Below, one piece after another: positions 10,801 through 23,114 of a DNA stretch of 64,000 bases. Position numbers and translations under genes: made by a program. Within the stretch, counting starts at the first letter, position 1, and every line of letters starts with the position of its first letter. The notes below the pieces were generated by a model that saw only the letters and a program-made list of their open reading frames with translations, did not search any database and was not told the origin of the DNA. Source of the DNA: Edaphochlamys debaryana (taxonomy: Eukaryota > Chlorophyta > Chlorophyceae > Chlamydomonadales); the NCBI GenBank assembly GCA_016858145.1, contig JAEHOE010000039.1, positions 1 through 64,000 of the forward strand, read 5' to 3'.

Positions 10801-11510
10801 CTTGCGGCGGCACGAACGGCGCGTGCTCCCCGCAGTCGCAGCTCGAGAGCGGAAGGCTGCGGGAAAACACGATCGCACGGTTGAAGTGGGTCGAAGGCTG
10901 CGACACTGGGGTCCATACATCGGGGGGTTGCCACACTCCGATCCCGGGCAACCTACCGAAGGGCCGACGGGCATGTGTCCAGCGAGTCTATCGCCAGTGC
11001 TCGCAGGCGTGCCTCCGACATGAGCGACCGCAAGAAGAGTGACGTCTCGTGGAGGCCTGCGCGGGCCCCGAGTGTCAAAGTTTCCATGCGTGGCAGCCAT
11101 ATCTTGGAGTCACGCACAACGCCGATTGCAGACGCAGCTGGCCCCGGTCGCTCGGCTGACCAATTCGTCTTCAAGGCCGCAAACCGCAGCCGGCGCATAG
11201 GCTCACCCATAGGATCGTCGCTTGCACCATGCCCATGGTCTACCACACGCTGCAGTAGAAAGTCCTCTCCCGTGTCGAAAAGGGCCGCCGGACACTGTTG
11301 ATGGCTGACATCGAGTGAGGTTTCCGGTAAGGGAGCACTCTTGACTGCTGCTCGATCTTCTACCGTCTCAGCTGTGAGGGGCGCTTGGGCTTTATTACTA
11401 GCTGTCGGGTCCCCGTGGCCCGGATTGTGACGCCCGTTGTTTCCGCTGTCAATAGGGCCATTGTCGCGAGGCCGGAAGCATTTGCAGAGCAAGGCGACGA
11501 CAGCTGGCAT
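7842..11510 (-). CDS. TKL-type protein kinase-like gene, predicted pseudokinase
   Basis: Read on the minus strand. The 3' exons join in frame: 9503-9377, 9227-8877, 8604-8535, 8243-8113, 7979-7842 (TGA at 7844-7842), preceded by an exon running from about 10447 to 9621. Together they give a kinase fold: QVAIKL (ATP-site lysine), VFMEHCE hinge, GLRTLHAAGLAHGSLRPSNV catalytic loop, RLADAGS, VAPEAL, VYAFGMLLYLMAAG and a PTADE end. The catalytic aspartate of H-x-D is serine (codon 9074-9072) and DFG is replaced by DAG, so phosphotransfer is unlikely. A Pro/Ala-rich linker lies N-terminal. Two further open blocks upstream (10951-10451 and 11510-10955, starting MPAVVALLCKCFRP) look like 5' exons, but I could not fix their splice sites. 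It may be a scaffold or regulator for the neighbouring kinases; that is inference. Confidence 0.75.
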
Positions 11511-11534
11511 TTGCAAGCGCCTCAGCGCACACAC

Positions 11535-12116
11535 TCCACAGACGCAGCTGTGAGGCCAGCCATTGTGTCCTTGTGTACCCTTGTCAATTCTTCAGCGGCC
11601 CGCGCCAATCATGGGTAATGGTTATCAACCTATTAAGTATCTGGTCCATGCTGCTGTTGGCGCTGGCATCACACTGACCTGCAGACCTCCATGCATGCCA
11701 ATCGAACGCCGGGCCGGACAAATACGACAGGTAATGTTCTTGCGTGGTTGGTGACGGGATAGAAGCCTTGACGCTTGATGCATGATCCGGTTGCCTGGGG
11801 TGATGGGAGGGCGGGCACTTGCGGGCATTCCACTTTTTGGGCTGAGCCGGCAGGCACTCTACCTGCTCCGCTGCTAGCCTCAAACGCTACTTCTGTTCAC
11901 CAAAACGTGCCAGGGTCACCAAAACGTGCTGGTCTCTGTCCTGTCGCTGGTCACAGCGCTAGCGGCTAGTGCCGCCTCGCCTGGTCCGGGCGCTAGCCTT
12001 GCGAGGGTGCACGTGAATGTGCGCCCAACCCAACCGGCAAAGTCCGGCATTGCGGGGTTGCGAAGGCCCCTAACTTATGGCGGCGTGGGTTCAGTCCGTG
12101 CGCTGTGGGGCGTAGT
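11535..12116. other. Upstream region of pseudokinase gene
   Basis: No convincing gene. It lies 5' of the minus-strand pseudokinase and probably holds its promoter. A 14-bp direct repeat, tcaccaaaacgtgc, occurs at 11897-11910 and 11916-11929 and could be a paired binding site; this is speculative. Confidence 0.3.
12109..12116. repeat. 8-bp target-site duplication, left copy (right copy 12691-12698)
   Basis: GGCGTAGT flanks the hAT-like element on both sides without a mismatch. The perfect match points to a fairly recent insertion. Confidence 0.85.
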
Positions 12117-12690
12117 CAGCGTTGCTATCTTCCCTGGGCCGAAGTGCGGGAGGTCCCGCACTCGGACCTCGGGTCCAAGCCCAAGAGTGCGAAAGCGGGC
12201 CGCACTTCGTGGCCCTTGGCGGCCCAAAACGTGCGACCGCACTTGGCAAGCGCTTGCCGCCCAGAAGTGCGGGAGAGTGCGGTGGAGTGTAGCGGAGGGC
12301 GCGGCGTTCTGGAGGCCTGTTTCAAGCGGATGAGTCTGCCTGGCTCTCGCCCTAGTGCATGAGCTGATGTAGGCGGGCAACTGGGGGTCTTGAATTCCAG
12401 CAGCAACCCCGTAGTGTATGCTGCAAGTGCATGTGATGCGGGCTGGACGGTGGGGGTGGGAAGGGGACTGCCTGCCCGGCTGGCCGCGCCCGTTCGGTGG
12501 GCCCCCCAGGGGTTGAGGGGCCCCCGCACCTGAGCCGCCAGAAGGCTCAAAAATGTGCCGGCGCGGACCGCACTCGCAACCAAACTTTGCTACAAAAGTG
12601 CGGGAGCTTCCGCACATGAGGCTCTTTCCGTCACCGAAAGTGCGGGATGGCCTCACTCCCCCGCACTTCCGCACTAAGATAGCAACACTG
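12117..12690. mobile_element. Non-autonomous hAT-like DNA transposon (MITE), 574 bp
   Basis: The ends are 15-bp terminal inverted repeats: CAGCGTTGCTATCTT at 12117-12131 and the reverse complement of CAGTGTTGCTATCTT at 12676-12690 (14 of 15 match). Both sides carry the same 8-bp target duplication, GGCGTAGT, at 12109-12116 and 12691-12698. Eight-bp duplications and CAG-starting ends are characteristic of hAT elements. Inside, near both ends, AAGTGCGGG-type motifs recur in both orientations (for example near 12142, 12205, 12262, 12597, 12638, 12660), like the subterminal transposase-binding repeats of hAT elements. No transposase frame is present, so it must be mobilised in trans. Confidence 0.85.
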
Positions 12691-12698
12691 GGCGTAGT

Positions 12699-15124
12699 GC
12701 TTGATTGCGCGGCCCCAGTGCTGCCCGGCCTCGCGGGGTTTGGGGCTCAGCCCTTTTCCCTGTCCTGAGGAGGACAGACACACCTTGTTGATGGATCGGA
12801 TGCCCTTGGGATTATGGAACCAGCTGACACTCTTTCGCCAAACCCTTGCACGCGACTTGCGAACGCTGGAGCACCCACCGCCGATCGACCCGCCGAGACC
12901 CGCCATTTCAGTCGGCCAAATGCTGTGCGTCCCGGCCGGTCAAGAGCGCGCTGACCGGCCCGAACTTGACTCTATGCTGCCGTTGTCGTCCACTCGCAAG
13001 GAGGTGAGCAGGGAGCCGCCGTGGGCGGCGCAGCTGGAGGCAGCAGGGCTGCAGGAGGTTCGCCGCCCTTACAGCCACGTCCGGGCGGGCCGGGAGCGTG
13101 CCGGGCGTCCGTGGCCTTTGCATCCCGGCCTTTGCGGCAAGCCCGGTTCTGTTCTCGCCCTGCCCTTGCGCCCTGCATGCACCTTGCCTGACCGGTCCCA
13201 GCCCCTGCCACCTTCCACACACACAACCCGCACCTCCCTCCCGCCCTACCCCCGCAGAGCCACGTTGTACAGCCTCAAACCCTCCGGGCTAATAGCCCAA
13301 GACTAACCCGCCGCGCCCCCTTCCGGCGTCTTTTGTGCCCCCCGGCCGACACGCGGGTAGCTTCCCCTCCACATGCGTTCAGCCCTCGTAGTGCGGCGCC
13401 TCGCGTTGATGACGATATCTACCCTGCCGCATGGAATGCGCCGGCCCTGCCTGCGCGAGGACCTTGCCGCCTGCCCCTGAAGCGGGGCCTGTGGGACGCG
13501 AACGTGGCCCGGACGGTGTACGCATTCTGGCGCGGTGCCACGGCGGCAGCGCCGACCACACAGGTTGGGCGGGGCATCTGCTGAGGTCAGCCTATGGCAG
13601 CTATGGCATGCCGATGTCCCCCAAGCGCGCTCATTACCCGCTGCTAGCTGCCTGCCATGCATCGGGGCCGGATGGGACGGGGCGGGGGCGCGGGGTCAGG
13701 TTGGGAGCGGCGGGGAGCTGATGTGCATCTGGCTGCGGACCTGGCGGGACTGCTACCTCTCTCTCGCTCCCTCCTCCCCCCGGGTGTACGTAGCCAGCGG
13801 TTTGGCATGGGCTCCCTAGCCAGGGCGGGGGGGGGGGGTAGGTACGAACGTTTTACACACCATGCCACAAACGTTCCTGACCCCTCTGACCCACCCACCC
13901 ACGCACCCATGCCGTACGGCGTACGGCAGCACTTGACATGCACGAAACGTACGGCAACCTCTTTCGTTTCTGCAGCTCTCCACGTGCGCTAATGCGTTGC
14001 AAGCCGTCTTGGGGGTTGGGGCGAAGGCCAGACTCAGGGTCTGTCCGTTGACCATGAACGCGCCCATCGACCCACAAAGAGGGGCCTGCCGCACCTCCCA
14101 CCGTAGAACGTAGTGCTTTTGACTCCGTATGTGACAAAGTGCCTGTGTGTCACACAACCGGGGGCAGTGGGAATGGCCCCCCACGTGTTTCGCAACGGAT
14201 GGCATGCTGACAACTGAAGTCCTGTCATGCCCGGCCTGGACCCACCTCGCTCCCGACCGCTGTACGTGGTGCTCAGGCATACCAAGAGTTCGGGCCTTCA
14301 AGGACTGATGGCCCCCTGGAAGAGCGCAGGAGCCGACGGAAGGGGGCAGGACCCCACCGTGACGAGATCCTGGCCCCCCTTGACGAAAATTTCCAGACCC
14401 TGCTCTCCCCCCTTCTCCCGTCCCCGTCCCCACCTCCTCCCGGCCGGGCGGCCCCGCAGTCAACGCGCTGCCAGTGCTGGTATCTCCTTCGCAACCTTCT
14501 GGACATGGAGCCAGAACACGCCCCCTGGGAGGCCCGAATCCGCCTGGATATGGGGGGGACATAAACCTTGCCAGAGCCTGCTGGTGCATGCTGGCTCTCC
14601 GGTCCTCCGCCGCTTGGTCAAAATTTCAAGGTTTTAGACAGGCAAGAAGGAGTGCAGGGTGCCTGCAGGCATGCCCTCCAGGAGTCACCGCCTCTCACGG
14701 CCCAGGCTGCAGTGTGGCAGGACAGACATGACACGGGCTGATTGGGGTGGGGGTTATAATAGACACCGGGGCGTACGTAGTGCCGCGGTGTGTTGGCGAC
14801 GCCTTTCGGTGGCGTCTGCGTGGGCGGAAGGCTGGGCACGGGGCGCCCCACTTTTAGACTGCTATTGTGGCCACGTGGAGGGGGGGAAGGGGGGATAAAG
14901 GTAAGGAGTGAGGAGGGGCAAGTGTGGACGCAGGGGGCATTGTAGGGTACGGGGCTCGACGGAGTGACTCACGGCTGGCGCATGGGACCCACGTTCAAGA
15001 GCCGTAAGTGCGCAAGTTTCCTCCAGATAGGGTCTCTTGCGGCTCCAGCACACGGACAGGGACAGGCGCTCATGTAGACTAGGTTGCTGCACCTCGCAAA
15101 CGGCGAACAGCACAGCCGCGCACC
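12699..15124. other. 2.4-kb region without an assignable gene
   Basis: A + strand open stretch around 12780-13002 (LLMDRMPLGLWNQLTLFRQT) has unbiased composition and ends at a good splice donor (AAG|GTGAGC at 13003), so it could be an orphan exon, but I found no partner exon or known family. Further right I see short G and C homopolymers (for example 13828-13837) and a roughly 45-bp piece near 14750-14800 resembling sequence in an intron at about 32066. The last few hundred bases should contain the promoter of the kinase gene at 15125. Nothing else is supported. Confidence 0.3.
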
Positions 15125-18100
15125 ATGGCACAACCACATTGCCCACTGCGACGGTCAGGACTAAGCTCCACAGGCCTCCTCTGTGTCATAGCTTTGCTCA
15201 TATTGGTAGCACCTCCGGCGAGGGCGGCACCGCTGCTGGAAACGGCGTCATTGGCAATGTGCTGGGACTCGCGCTGCGTTGCTGCGGCCTTTCGGATGCA
15301 GGCTGTCACCACTATAGTCATAATGGTGGATATCAGACTGCGGCCTGGAGATTGGGCGCCTCACGCGCCTGTGAACTTGAATCGCTCGCTGGTTATTCGC
15401 GGAGCGCGGCCTGCGGAGCCGCCGCTTCTCAACATGGCTTTTCTGGACCCATACGTGAGCGGAGACTGCGGAGCGGGTTACTCTCCTGACGGAGAACGGT
15501 TTGTTGCAAACAGTTTGCCTAACTTGTGCCTGAGCGCCTGATGACCGCTCGGCCGCGAAGGGCCGCGAGGAGCAGCACCTACGAGAAGGGGCAACCGCGC
15601 AGTCTGATGAGGTGTGAAGCGGAGGAGCTAGGCATACCCAATCGCCCCTGACCGCCCCCCTCCACCCTCCACCCCCCTCCCTGCCCCCTTCCCCCTGGAA
15701 CCTGGGTCTGCACTTTGCTGGCCTGCTTTTCGCGTCTGCCAGTTCCCCTTCCCCCTCCCCCCCCACCCCCGCTCCCTCGGCACTACTCGCTGCTGCAGGT
15801 AAATCTCTCTCCCGGCGCCACGCTGACTTTCTCCGATCTGATCATTGCAAGCCGGCGAGGTGCAGCCCTGGTAAGCGACGAAGGTACATGTGAGCATTCC
15901 CGCTTGTGGCACGCAACCCTGTACAGAAGGAGCCGTGTAACCAGCACGGGAAGGGTAGCTTTACAAGCGTCTCACCCACGTCTGTCTGGCCCACACAGTC
16001 CCCCAGCTTGGACCTGATTGCTGACTCAGCGGGCGGTGTCGTGCTTCTCGTCAACTCCACGTCCGTCAGTCGCTACTGCGTACCAGCACCGCTTCTCAAG
16101 TAAGCCAGTCCCTGCCAATCAGCCAGCCAGTCCAGGGCGCACACGCACTACCCCCTCAATTGCTTACTTGTGACCGACCGACCCTGGCCAGGGGTCACGA
16201 CCCTGACTCATACGCGCAAGTACAGACGCGCGCGCGCGCAAGTACAGACGGTCGCACTTTGGAGCCCCTGCAAGGCCCTGCCCCCTTCCGCCATGACGCC
16301 CCTGTCCCCTTGCAAGGCCTCTAACCCACTCCGCCCTGTCCTGCCCTGCCCCTCCATGCTCTCTCGCACGTAGAGCCGCCACCCTCACCGTCGAACGGTC
16401 CGCGTCGGTGCCGGGTGCAAACCTGTTCTCTCCGGGTGACCAACAGGCAAGCACATGCCGGCACACCAGCCTGTTGCGACCCACCGTGCCGTACGCTGCC
16501 CCCCTGCCTCTGTCCAACCACCCATCCGCCCCGCACCTCCCCTGCCCGCCCCCCGTCTGTCAACACGCAGCGCCCCGACTGCGCCAACGATACCTCGGCC
16601 CCGCTGCTGCGGCGTTGCTGGGCCCGAGTGGACCGCTTTCCGGACTTTCCCGTCGATGCTTTCCAGGCGGAGCGCGATGGCGGGGCAGCACGTCTGGGCT
16701 ACGTGGTGAGTAGCACGTGCCTAGCGTTCCTGTGAGCCAGGGGTCCATCGTCGTTCCAGGTTGGGAATGGCTCATGTCGCCTAGTCAACGACGCCCAAAG
16801 CGCGTGGCTATGTGAAGGTTTGGGGGACGTGTTGGGCCAAGGCACCAGGGGCTGAGGGGTCACCGGCGGACCCTGCCAGCCACCAACGCCCGACGGCGAA
16901 CGGGCCCATGCTGGGCCCTATACCCCGACGCGGACCCTTCCCTCCCCCTTCCCCGGCCCCCTCCCCGCAGCTTCACCTGGTATCCGTGACGGTGCTCTGC
17001 AACGCTCTGCTGCCGCCGCAATGCATCCAAGACCTGGGGGGCCTAGCCTGCGAGCAGCTGCTTCTGGCGGAGCCCGAGGACACGAGCCACCCGTTCCCAC
17101 CGACATCCTCAGGGGTTCCGGCCAACGGCGCCGTGGTGGATGAGGTGCAGGGCCGCTCGGGCGCCCCGACGCCGCCGCCAGCGTTGCAAAGCGGCGGCGG
17201 CAGCAGCGAGAGCAGCAGCAGCAGCAGCAGCAGCCAAACGGTGGGCATCGCCGTTGGCGCGGCGGTGGGCGGCGCAGTGCTCCTGCTCCTCCTGGCAGCG
17301 GCAGCAGCGGTGGTGTGGCGGCGCCGGCGGCTGGGCAAGCGGCAGGAGGAGGACCCTGAGTGCGCTGAGAAGCCCCCACCCGCTCGGGTTGCACTCCTAG
17401 AAGTTTGCCCACGGCCTCAGACTCCGGACCTGGACCCGTCCACAGGTTTGGGCTTCGGCCGTGTCACAGGTGGGAATGAAGCTACGGCTTGTAGGCGTAG
17501 CCGCCCCTGGGCGTAGCACATCTGGGCTGACAAGCTAGATGCGTATGTTCCCACAGTGTTAGGGAACTCTAAGCATCACACAAGCGAGGAATCGCCAAGC
17601 CACATGCATCGAAGCCCAGCGCCACCACCACGCGCCCACGTCGTTGGCTCTCACACCTCTCCGCCTTGCTCCGCCTACGCCGCCCGTGCCGCCACCGAGC
17701 AGGGGATCGGGAGAGCTCCCTGGGCCTCAGCAGCATCTTCCTAATTGCCGGCGGAGGCGCAGGCACCCCTCCCGGCCCGGACTCGTGCACACGGCGTGCC
17801 CTACCCATCGAACCTCGCCTTGAAGGCGCACGGGGGCGGCTGCCCGCCGGGTGCCTCCACAACTCAAACAGGATATACCGAGATTGCTGCCATGAGCTTG
17901 ATCAGCAATTGGCTGTCAATGACACAAAGTGCAGCAGCTGTCCAGGGCCAAACACCGCGGCAGCAACTACTGGCCACGCGGCCACTGAGTTCAGTACTGC
18001 CGAGGACGCCTCGGATATGGCCTCGAGTTGGTCGCACGCGGCCCCTTCTGCCGCCGGAGCTCGGGCCAGCCTGGGGGACGTCGAGGGCCACGACAGTGTG

Positions 18101-20944
18101 CTCATGTCCCCGCTGGAAGTGCCTCTGGGCACCCTCTCCGCACGCCCTCGAGTCTCCGGAGGGGGTCCGGAGCGAGCCGCCATGGCCGGGGCAGGCCCGG
18201 CGGTGATCAAGCTCAAGAGCCTCCTGGGCAAGGGAGCTTTCGGGCGGTAAGGAAGGACAGGGCGTGGGTCGGAGCCTGCCTGCCTAAGCATGAAAGGAGC
18301 TAGCGCGAGTGCCAAGAATCAAACCGCTTTCCCGCAACCAAGGAGCTTTTTCCTTGCCTCTGCGTGGTAACGCACTCAAGCCAGCTGCTGTTCCCCCGTC
18401 CCTACCCTCACCAGGGTGTACGAGGGGTTGTATCAGGGAGAGCGGGTGGCGGTGAAAGTGCTTGACACGGGACTCGCGCCGGCGGGGCCTGGGGTGGGCC
18501 CAGAGGGGGCCTGCTGTACTTTTGGGGGGGACTGGGCTGCGCTGCGGTCAGTCCTGCTTCAGGAGATCGAGGTGAGGGCCGTTGGGAGCGCTGAGGCAGG
18601 GACAAGAGGGCTTGAATGTGCACGCGAGACACAGATCTGTACAAATTGAGAGCTGTCCCTCCGCTATAATGAGCTGATGAGCTGATGAGAGACGGCGAGG
18701 TACCAGACGGCAAGCACACACTACTGAGAAGTGGGCATAGCACCCTCCGGTCTAGGCGTTCCGGGGCTACCGGGGCTAAGCTTCAACTCACCTCTTGCCC
18801 CTGCCTCTCACCACCCCCCTCGCAGGTCCTGGGCCGCGTGTCCCACCCAAACGTGGTGCGCCTACTCGCCGCCTGTGTGGAGCCGCCGCGCCTGGCGCTG
18901 GTGAGAGACGGGGACGGGACAGCGCGAGGAGCTGGGGATCGCACGTGTGGCGTGCCCATCGCCTGAACCCGAGTGCCCGCCTGCCCACAGGTGATGGAGC
19001 TGTGCGAGACCTCCCTCGAGCGCCTGATCTACGACGCAGGCAGCGGCCCACGGGACGCAGACGGACTCATCCCGCTGCGCACGGTGGGTGGGTGGGTAGT
19101 GGTCAGGGCGCTCCAATTCGGAACGCACCGTTGTGAGCGCGCTGAAGCTAGCCTTGCGCCCTTCATCCCCTGCCTGCCCCCGCCCCCTGCCCCTGCCCAG
19201 GTGCTCCACATCGGCATCCAGCTCTTCCAGGCCCTCGCCCACCTGCACCCACTGGTGGCGCACAGGGACCTCAAGGTGAGGGCGGTGCGGTGAAGGTCTG
19301 CCACCTGGCGGCACTCAAGCACAGCTGTTCGCAGAGCAGGGCGGTGCGCGTAGGGCGTGCTGGGGCGATGTGGGGCAAAGACAGGGCAGATAGACGAAGC
19401 TGGGCGGAGCTGTGAATGAAGCCACCTGTGTCGCCAAGCACCTTCTGTGGACTGTCGGTGGGCCGGTGGGCACACGAAGGGCAGTCACCGGCTTGGAGCC
19501 ATTGAGCACACGGTGAAGCGCAGCCTCTCTGCCAGAAACTGCTCGCTTTCTCTCCCCCCTGTTGCCTCCCCTCAGCCCCCCAACGTCCTCCTGAACCACG
19601 CTGGATCGCTCGAGCCCGTCGTCAAGCTGGCGGTAAGTGCTTTCAGGCGGCCTGGGGCCACAAAAGGAAAGGGGCAAAGCGCGAGGGCCAACAAACGAAG
19701 CCCTGCCAGTCTGCACTGACTAGGCCGTCGTCAAGCTGGCGGTGGGTGCACGCACGCAGGCTCGGGGGCCACCCAAGGCCAGGGGTGCCAGCAGCGGCTA
19801 CCAGTGCAGAGGTCGGGGAGGGACAAACGCGAGGGCCGGTGTGGGAAACCCCGCCTGCCGCCAGCGCTGACGAGGGCCCATTGACGCACATCGCTTCCCC
19901 GCCCAGGACTAGGGGGCTAGCGCGTGTCCGGTGTGCCACCCTGCATACCCAAGACCCGGAGGCCGGCACTCCGCCGTACATCGCGCCGGGTGAGAGCCGC
20001 CCTAGCCGCAGTACGGCTGTGCTTGATTGATGTGCGGCAGTGCGGGTGGACAAGAGCGGATGCCTGCCCCCCGGGGCCCACTGCTTTAGCCCATCGGCTG
20101 CTTGATGGCTGCCCGCTGCGTGTTGCAGAAAACTTTGACGTCGAGAACAATGTCGTGCTGCACCATTCGGTAAGCTGCGTGCTGCTAGTGCTGCTGTGCC
20201 ATGCTGTGTGGTGCCCGCCCTAACACTCGCTGTGGAAGGCTGGCCGTTGCGGCAACCTGGTCACGCCCTGACCCCCTGGCGTCATCCCTTCTACCCCTTC
20301 AGGACATGTACTCTGCCGGCGTGGTGCTCTGGGAGATGCTGACGGGAAAAAAGCCCTGGCGGGTGAGGGGCTCGTGCGTTCACGCATTGCTGTGGAGCCG
20401 TACAGCCAGGTGGTCATGTCTTTCTCCTTTTCAGTAGTGGTGGCCATACATACATGTATGCACATTGCTGGTTCTTCCTAATCCCCAAAACGTCTGTCCA
20501 CCCATTTCCATGCCTATCCAGAGCTGTGAGTTGGTGGACGTGGCCGTGCGTGTGGCCATGAGGGGAGAGCGCCTGCCCCTGGGCTGCCTGCCGCCGGAGC
20601 GCTGCCCGCCCAAGCTGCGGCGCCTCATCGAGCAGTGCTGGGAGAGGGACCCGCTGCGGCGCCCGGCGGCGGAGGAGGCGGCCAAGAGCCTGGTGCTGGT
20701 CAGGGAGCAGGTGGGGCCGGGGGCGGGGGGTTGCCGGTGGGACAGAGAGCTTGCAGTGTTGCTCCCGGTCTTCCCTTCCACTCCGTTCTCCCGCCCCCAA
20801 CCCCGCGTTTTGTGGTCTACATTTGATGCCCGTTTCGTTCTCTTCCCACGGCACCCATTCTGCATGCCCACCTTTCTCCGCCTCACACCCTTCTCCCGTG
20901 AACAGCTCGAGAGGGCGCATCGTGGCAGAGCCCTCAACAACTAA
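15125..20944 (+). pseudogene. Receptor-like TKL kinase 1, disrupted at DFG (tandem paralogue of 23115-28449)
   Basis: Exons: 15125-15454, 15799-15870, 15999-16099, 16374-16446, 16571-16705, 16971-17469, about 17763-18246, 18415-18571, 18826-18900, 18991-19083, 19201-19275, 19576-19632, 19907-19989, 20129-20169, 20303-20362, 20522-20710, 20906-20944. The ATG is followed by a signal peptide (GLLCVIALLILVAPPARA). The ectodomain has cysteine pairs (CWDSRC, RYC, CANDTSAPLLRRCW, LCNALLP) shared with the paralogue. One transmembrane helix follows (VGIAVGAAVGGAVLLLLL), then a Ser/Ala-rich linker and a kinase with GKGAFGR, VAVKVL and HRDLK. The exon for DFG reads GAC-TAG and is 83 nt against 82 in the paralogue, so both a stop and a frameshift hit the activation segment. 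All other phases are intact, suggesting recent loss. Intron 12 also holds a second copy of the exon 12 end (19725-19743). Confidence 0.85.
19910..19912 (+). other. TAG stop at the DFG phenylalanine position of receptor-like kinase 1
   Basis: Exon 13 starts at 19907 with GAC (Asp of DFG). The next codon is TAG where the paralogue has TTT, followed by a G run one base longer than in the paralogue. Alternative acceptors at 19912 and 19920 avoid the stop but do not restore the frame of exon 14. Translation would end after the Asp, removing the activation loop and C-lobe. Confidence 0.85.
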
Positions 20945-23114
20945 CTAACCGCCGCCGCCATCACCACCGCCGGCACTGCTGGAGCGAGCCGCCAGTGGCG
21001 GCGAGAAGAGAGCCCCGGCTGCGCAGGCGCATACTTGGAGCTGAGCAGAGCTTCCAAGGCAAGATGGAACTTGGGTTGGTAGGGACAGGTTGAGCCCCCG
21101 AGGGTCCAGACACACAGATCCACTACCGGTACCATTGCAGCCGCGTTGACGCTCGGCAGTAAAACTTCTGGTCCGACCCTTGGGCGTGCTGGCTGCCGGT
21201 CCTCCTTTCCGGGTCCTTAGAAATCACCCGTGAGCTTTCCCCGCCATGGGCTTTGTGCTGAGGGCTCAGGACCCAAACTACTTCGAATCTGGTTGTACCG
21301 GTAATGCATGTGGATGCCGTTCATTTGTTAGTTTAGGTATGACATTCACCCTCATCGAGTGACTGGCCAGCTCATGTGCTTGCATGGTCATCATAAGTGG
21401 GTTACGCACGGCACTGCAAACTGCTCATGTGATTGTCCAGCATAGCAGCAGGTCTCCGCAGCAGGTTTGGTGTTTGACCAGTAGCCATGCTAGGGCGCAA
21501 AGACAATGAGTATGGCTCAGCATTGTTCAGGCGGCGCCGGATGGAAGTGAAGCGCCGACATAGCCGACGGCGCGTGTCATTGCCTAGCTCCGTTCATCAT
21601 AATGCAATGTCATGCACGGCATCCTGCTTGGATTTATTCTGCGGGGGGCGGGAAACTGAAGACCAGAGAGTTTGAAAGTTAGCCCGCAGCAAAGAGGGGT
21701 GGCCTGAGCAGATGGTCCGTGTTTCTTGGGCAGCCACGTACCCTAGATGTACCAGATGCCCAAATGTCACTTGCATTGCATGCTTGGTTCACCCTGGATG
21801 CCTCAGCATCAGGCTAGCCTACTGAGGTTGTGTGAGCTCCCATACAGGCCAAGGGCCAAAGTAGTATGCTTGTGCTCTGTCTGCTGGGTGTGCCAAGCGC
21901 TGCGTAATTGGTCTGTCACTTGACGACAAGTACCGTGAATGATCTTTCGGAGACGGAGGAATTGCAGCTTTTGATTGTGATGAGATAGATGTAAGGGGCC
22001 CGGGCCTGCGCTCAGGTTCTCCCATAACTGCCGTTGGTCTGAGGGGTGAAGCACACACTAGGGTGAGTGTGCTCGGCAACTTGCTGTTATCAAGCTTCTT
22101 AGCGGGGTGAGATGTGCATGGCGTGCTAGGCGTGCACCGTGGCACCCCGTTTCGAGGGGATGAGTCTGCTGCTGCTGCATGCTTTCGACGTGAGCGAGTG
22201 GGCTGTGCGGAGGTGCAAGATGACGCGTGGCGTGGGGTTACGGGGAGTGGCGGGCATAGCCCCCGCAGCCCGTGTAGCACACAAGCAACGAGGCTATCTA
22301 GCACTGCACGGGGGGTAAGGGGAGGAGGGCAGGGGCCCGCCCGGCTGGGGGGCTAGAGGACATGAACGCGAAGCGCCTGGGCCCGGCTGGGGGGCCCAGG
22401 GTGGTGTGTGTTGCCGCGTGTGCATACCGCTGGGCGCCCAGGAAGCACCCGCGCAACTCACTTGTCGTTGTTGCGGAGCATCGCTGATGCAGATTGTTGC
22501 TGAGGTGCGGCTTTGTCCGTTGGCCTGTCCCTATCATCGCTTCGTTGATGTCTTCTAATCCCGATCATCACACGCGCCATGGCTGAGCCAGCCACCATTG
22601 CCCCGCCTGCACGCCTGTGGTCCCCGGCCGACCCCCCTCAGCATTAAAAGCCTTCCTCAGTACTGGGATCTGCAGCAGGTTACAAAGCTCTGCCTTAGCT
22701 TACGCAGAGGAGCCTGGAGGTGCGCGGGTGCGCATGCGTGCCGTCATGATGGCTGTCATGATGGTCGGCCTCGTCCTCCCCGCCCGGCAGCCGGGGGCAA
22801 GGAGGTAGACAGTTAAACAGCAGAACCTGCTGCGCTTCTGTGTCGACCCCCGATCAGGTAGGAGCGCGAAACCCGCCGAAACCCGCGCCGGAATACGCGC
22901 AGTACATCGGCCCTGTCGCTACACATTTTGCCCATTCTCTCCTGACCATACCCTGACATGAAATCTGACACCTTTTGTGCAAACTGCAGCGTTCCATATG
23001 ACATGATGAGTGCGTCGTCCACTTACAGCCCCTCCTCGTCGCTCCCCTGCCAGCTGACGCTCGGCTCAGTGGTCGGCTCAGTGGTCGGCAACCACGGCTT
23101 GTGAGAGGAAGCGC
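20945..23114. other. Intergenic region between tandem receptor-like kinases
   Basis: No coding region is supported. It must contain the 3' end of the first kinase gene (a TGTAA at 21990-21994 is a candidate signal, rather far away) and the promoter of the second. Near 22320-22400 a GGCTGGGGGGC motif is repeated. I saw no transposon ends. Confidence 0.4.

Noticed and set aside
10448..10951. Independent small cysteine-containing secreted protein on the minus strand
   Set aside because: It has no ATG-led signal peptide and lies in the same frame as the adjoining kinase linker exon, so it is more likely a 5' exon of the pseudokinase gene.
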